From Methanothermococcus okinawensis (GTDB lineage Archaea; AGJL01; Methanococci; Methanococcales; Methanococcaceae), in NCBI GenBank assembly GCA_015661585.1, contig DQVU01000042.1:1-7666 (forward strand): a stretch of DNA of 7,666 bases, read 5' to 3'. The notes under the pieces are model-generated. The model did not search any database. It was not told where the DNA came from and worked only from the letters and a program-made list of their open reading frames with translations. Below, in pieces: positions 5,649 through 7,666 of this stretch (positions are counted from its first letter, which is position 1; each line of letters opens with the position of its first letter). The position numbers and the translations under genes are program-made.

Positions 5649-5809
5649 TATTATAGTCATGAACAAAACTAATAATAATTATTAATGGGATTTCTATTAA
5701 TCCCCCTTGAAGTTTTTTGTCTTTTTTATTAGTTATTTTAGTTATTTTTTACTCTAATTATTTTTATTATTTTTATTATAAGTTTAAAATTATGTTCATG
5801 AGTATAATA
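5649..5809. repeat. 161-bp MITE-like element with 23-bp inverted repeats
   Basis: The left arm (5649-5671, read on the minus strand) and right arm (5787-5809) agree at 19 of 23 positions by eye, sharing TGTTCATGA and TATAATA. Inside are a hairpin, GGGATT-TCTATT-AATCCC (5687-5704), and a long T-rich stretch (5713-5780). There is no ORF, so this is not an autonomous transposon. Related arms bound the element at 7338-7610, and a single arm lies at 197-219. It lies 122 bases after the stop of the methyltransferase gene, so a terminator function for the T-rich part is also plausible. Confidence 0.55.
5687..5780 (+). terminator. Hairpin plus T-rich tract, candidate terminator
   Basis: GGGATT and AATCCC form a perfect 6-bp stem with a 6-base loop (5687-5704). 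T runs (TTTTTT, TTTTTT and more) follow from about 5713. This is the first T-rich tract after the methyltransferase stop, and it faces the convergent minus-strand genes. In archaea the T tract itself is the likelier signal. Confidence 0.45.
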
Positions 5810-5955
5810 TATTATATAAAAAATTAATTATATTTAATAAAACTATTTAAAAATCAGAATGATTAAATATTGGGTTAGAATTCTTGATAACAAGATAAAG
5901 TAGATATTTTGGATAATATACCTTTTATTTGCTATTTGTTATTACAGTCTAAGCA

Positions 5956-6300
5956 TTAGAAGGTGACAATCTTATCGCTCTCCTTTACAAAATTCACCAA
6001 GTCATGCATTGTACCTAATACCACTCCATCTATAAGATCTTCCTCCCTTAAACCTCTCGCTCTACAACAAGGACCACAGGCCTTTACAATCGCCCCAGAC
6101 TCTATACAGTTTTTTAAGTATTCCATATAGTTTGGGACCTCAGAGGGATTTTGAGAATTCTTCGCCAGGTAGACACCATCCTCTAGAAGGAATATATTTA
6201 TATCTATACCTTCTAACAGAGATGTAAGAGCAAATCTAAGGGCCGAGTAGGCTCTCTCATGGCCATAAGGGGCTGTGGTGATTATCACCGTAAACTTCAA
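5956..6300 (-). CDS. DsrE/TusD-family sulfur-relay protein
   Basis: This 114-residue DsrE-family protein probably accepts or passes persulfide sulfur in the cytoplasm, with the TusA-like protein encoded directly upstream as partner. The start TTITTAPYGHERAYSALRFA fits the nucleotide-binding-like DsrE fold. C75 in KACGPCCRARGL lies eight residues before the conserved glycine, as I recall for the active cysteine (Cys78) of TusD/DsrE. C78 and C79 add a CxxCC cluster not typical of TusD. The start is TTG at 6300, with GGTGAT ending three bases before it, the geometry of other genes here. It begins 12 bases after the tusA-like stop, so the two are co-transcribed and possibly translationally coupled. 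Substrate and final acceptor are unknown; methanogens need sulfur relay for tRNA thiolation and cofactors. Confidence 0.82.
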   Translation of the reverse strand: MKFTVIITTAPYGHERAYSALRFALTSLLEGIDINIFLLEDGVYLAKNSQNPSEVPNYMEYLKNCIESGAIVKACGPCCRARGLREEDLIDGVVLGTMHDLVNFVKESDKIVTF

Positions 6301-6312
6301 TATATCACCCTT

Positions 6313-6525
6313 TTACTTCTCTATTACAACTTTAAAAGCATCCTTAGAATTCTCGATGGATACTACTTTATAACCATGGGTTTCAGCGAATCTTTTAATA
6401 TTCTCCAAAGCAGGTTTGTAATCCCCTATTACAGTTAATCTCTTACCCTCAGGTAATTCCTCCAACGCCTTCTTTGTTTTCAACACAGGCATTGGACATA
6501 TGAGGCCACGGACATCTAACTCCAT
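6313..6525 (-). CDS. TusA/SirA-family sulfur carrier protein
   Basis: This small cytoplasmic protein of 70 residues has the TusA fold (beta-alpha-beta-alpha-beta-beta). C10 in the motif LICPMPVLKTKKAL is the cysteine that carries the persulfide. The tail GDYKPALENIKRFAETHGYKV fits the family. It is paired with a DsrE-family gene 12 bases downstream, a common pairing that implies sulfur transfer between the two products. The reading frame extends to a GTG at 6534, but that GTG is itself part of the AAGGTGGAA ribosome binding site, so ATG 6525 is taken as the start. A promoter shared back to back with the taw3-type gene drives it. Confidence 0.87.
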   Translation of the reverse strand: MELDVRGLICPMPVLKTKKALEELPEGKRLTVIGDYKPALENIKRFAETHGYKVVSIENSKDAFKVVIEK

Positions 6526-6564
6526 TATTTCCACCTTATACCTACTTATGCCTTAGAATAGAGA

Positions 6565-6577
6565 ACCTCTTAGAGGT
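6565..6577. promoter_or_regulatory. 13-bp palindrome at the predicted tusA start site
   Basis: ACCTCT-T-AGAGGT is a perfect 6-1-6 inverted repeat. Its centre (6571) is about 26 bp from the centre of the TATA box, which places it over the expected transcription start on the minus strand. It could be an operator, but a short palindrome can also arise by chance. Confidence 0.35.
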
Positions 6578-6592
6578 AATTAATGGAATATG

Positions 6593-6602
6593 TTATATAA
6601 AC
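6593..6602. promoter_or_regulatory. Bidirectional TATA box for tusA-dsrE and the taw3-type gene
   Basis: TTATATAAA on the plus strand reads TTTATATAA on the minus strand, so one near-symmetric box could serve both directions. The minus-strand reading has the better upstream element (GAAATG before TTTATATAA). Predicted starts are near 6570 (minus) and 6623 (plus), giving leaders of about 45-50 bases to each start codon. Confidence 0.5.
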
Positions 6603-6609
6603 ATTTCTA

Positions 6610-6640
6610 TTAGATATCTTAATATCTAAATCAAGATATT
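6610..6640. promoter_or_regulatory. Three half-sites forming two overlapping dyads at the predicted taw3 start site
   Basis: TTAGATAT (6610-6617), CTTA, ATATCTAA (6622-6629) form a perfect 8-4-8 dyad. AATATCT (6621-6627) is also a perfect complement of AGATATT (6634-6640), sharing the middle half-site. The first dyad is centred about 22 bp downstream of the TATA centre, covering the expected start of the plus-strand transcript. Three regularly spaced half-sites suggest a repressor operator. The AT-rich composition calls for caution. Confidence 0.4.
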
Positions 6641-6673
6641 AATAAAATTAATATAAAAGGTAAAAGTGTTATC

Positions 6674-7255
6674 ATGTTCCAGGAGGATAAAGAGAAAGCC
6701 ATAAAGAAGTTAAAGGATGCTTTAGAGAAAGGCCTCGTAGATAGAGATATAATATACTTACTTGAGAGGATAAACGAGATGGAGGATTACTACACAACCA
6801 GTTCTTGTATCGGAAGATGCGGTATAATGGAGTTCCCAAAGGGTAAAAATCCCAAGGTATATTCAAGATGGCTTGGAAAGTGGCACCACTATGGAGATGA
6901 GAGAGAGTTATTTGAAGCCTTGGAGAGGAGATCTGAGGATTTTGAGATGTTAGTTTTTATAATGAACTCCCCCATACTCCACGTGGCCTCCAGGAATATC
7001 CCTGCTGCGAAGAGACTCTTGGACCTCGCTATCCACAACGGTTTAAAAGCCTCCTCCATAAAGTCTATAACGGATAGGAGGGTAATGGTGGAGATAGTAA
7101 GTACCTATAGAATAGATGCACCAATTGGTATAGATGGGCGTATCCTGGTAGATAAGAATTACCTTAAGATGTTATTGAAGGTAGGGAATGTTAAATTGAA
7201 AAAATCGAGGGAGTTATTTTACAGGTTTTATAGGGCGTTGGAAGATATGTTATAA
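6674..7255 (+). CDS. taw3: TYW3-type tRNA(Phe) wyosine N4-methyltransferase (Taw3)
   Basis: Taw3/TYW3 uses S-adenosylmethionine to methylate N4 of the wyosine intermediate at G37 of tRNA(Phe), after the ACP group has been added by Taw2. The 193 residues match the family length. Signatures are TTSSCIGR (41-48), GKWHH (68-72), SPILHVASR (99-107), KASSIKSI (125-132) and the C-terminal KLKKSRELFYRFYRAL region. I recall a Ser at the position of I46 in the usual SSCSGR motif, a small variation here. The ATG at 6674 has only a weak site (AGTGTT ending three bases before it). It is divergent from the tusA-dsrE pair and monocistronic within the window. The shared promoter may couple tRNA modification and sulfur supply, but that is inference. 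Confidence 0.9.
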   Translation: MFQEDKEKAIKKLKDALEKGLVDRDIIYLLERINEMEDYYTTSSCIGRCGIMEFPKGKNPKVYSRWLGKWHHYGDERELFEALERRSEDFEMLVFIMNSPILHVASRNIPAAKRLLDLAIHNGLKASSIKSITDRRVMVEIVSTYRIDAPIGIDGRILVDKNYLKMLLKVGNVKLKKSRELFYRFYRALEDML

Positions 7256-7337
7256 TCAAAAATACAACCATTGAGAATCTCAATAATAATATAAACTCTA
7301 CTCTCCACTTAACTGGTAAAAATTATAGAATAGTAAA

Positions 7338-7610
7338 TAATACAGTCCTGAACAAAACTTTTTAAATTAACAACAACTATCGAGATTCAATAAAAAATAA
7401 TTATAAAGAGAATGATTAAAATTAAAAAAATAAGGAATATTAAACTGTTAATACCTAAATAAAAAATAAATACAGATTGAAAAGTAAAATCCTTTTTCTT
7501 ATAAGTTTTTTTACCTCTTTTTTCGTTATTTCTTTATTTTTATTTATTTTTTTTACTTTTTATTATTATTTTTTATTATAGTTTAAAACGTTATGTTCTT
7601 GACTATAAAA
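7338..7610. repeat. 273-bp MITE-like element with 23-bp inverted repeats
   Basis: The left arm (7338-7360, read on the minus strand) and right arm (7588-7610) agree at 16 of 23 positions, and similarity continues inward (AAAC-TTTTTAAA against AACGTTTTAAAC). The right ~100 bases resemble the right half of the element at 5649-5809: an AAGTTTTTTT start, T-rich middle, then TTATTATAGTTTAAAA and TATGTTC. The left half is A-rich and has no counterpart in the shorter element. It is non-coding and begins 83 bases after the taw3 stop. Confidence 0.5.
7492..7580 (+). terminator. T-rich tract, candidate taw3 terminator
   Basis: Long T runs (up to eight) fill this stretch of the plus strand and are the first such runs after the taw3 stop at 7255. 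A transcript ending here would have a 3' region of about 240 bases that includes most of the inverted-repeat element. Confidence 0.4.
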
Positions 7611-7666
7611 AGAATAGGGAATAATAGAAATCCAACTCTACTTTTCTTAATACTTAGGGTAAAACC

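Larger units (their letters stand above)
5527..5955. other. 429-bp spacer between convergent genes
   Basis: No ORF is seen. 5580-5640 is a less AT-rich patch with CGACA (5604-5608) complementary to TGTCG (5626-5630) and a TAGTTCYCAT-type copy at 5591-5603. An inverted-repeat element follows (5649-5809). The remainder, 5810-5955, is simple AT-rich sequence apart from a small dyad TCTTG-ATAA-CAAGA (5882-5895). Here it would lie at the 3' side of the minus-strand dsrE-like gene. Confidence 0.5.
7256..7666. other. 411-bp AT-rich end of window
   Basis: No ORF or RNA gene is seen. It contains the inverted-repeat element at 7338-7610 and its T-rich tract; outside these I see nothing notable. Confidence 0.6.

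Noticed and set aside
1..7666. tRNA or rRNA genes
   Set aside because: No T-loop/anticodon arrangement or long GC-rich stretch is visible in any spacer. Hyperthermophile tRNA and rRNA genes would stand out strongly in composition.

Overview
This window looks like chromosome from a thermophilic or hyperthermophilic methanogenic archaeon of the Methanococcales (Methanocaldococcus/Methanotorris/Methanothermococcus type). The evidence is the gene content: an AtwA-type methyl-coenzyme M reductase activation ATPase, an FmdE-family protein, an AGOG-type archaeal oxoguanine glycosylase, and a Taw3-type wyosine methyltransferase. The very AT-rich intergenic DNA, AGA/AGG arginine codons, and Shine-Dalgarno sequences of the GGTGAT type ending three bases before the start codon fit the same assignment. 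The species cannot be fixed from the sequence alone.

Layout: 1-230 is non-coding. An FmdE-family gene (231-812, +) meets an AGOG glycosylase gene (809-1564, -) tail to tail with a 4-bp overlap. A 739-bp gap (1565-2303) follows, with several short repeats and dyads. Then comes atwA (2304-3956, +), a 424-bp structured gap, and a PUA + methyltransferase gene of the RlmI/COG1092 family (4381-5526, +). That last gene appears to start at an ATT codon. A 429-bp convergent gap holds a 161-bp element with inverted-repeat ends. On the minus strand lie dsrE-like (5956-6300) and tusA-like (6313-6525) genes, transcribed as tusA-dsrE. They diverge from a taw3/TYW3 gene (6674-7255, +) across a 148-bp spacer with one near-symmetric TATA box and a dyad at each predicted start site. 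The last 411 bp hold a second, longer element with the same inverted-repeat ends.

The genes are mostly housekeeping: reductive activation of Mcr, base-excision repair, rRNA and tRNA modification, and persulfide handling. There is no sign of a phage, plasmid, CRISPR array or defence island. I see no clear new multigene system. The most interesting signals are the probable ATT start codon, a family of five 23-bp repeats bounding two MITE-like or terminator-like elements, a second dispersed repeat (TAGTTCYCATCAA type), the divergent tusA/taw3 promoter with paired dyads, and mutually exclusive hairpins downstream of atwA.
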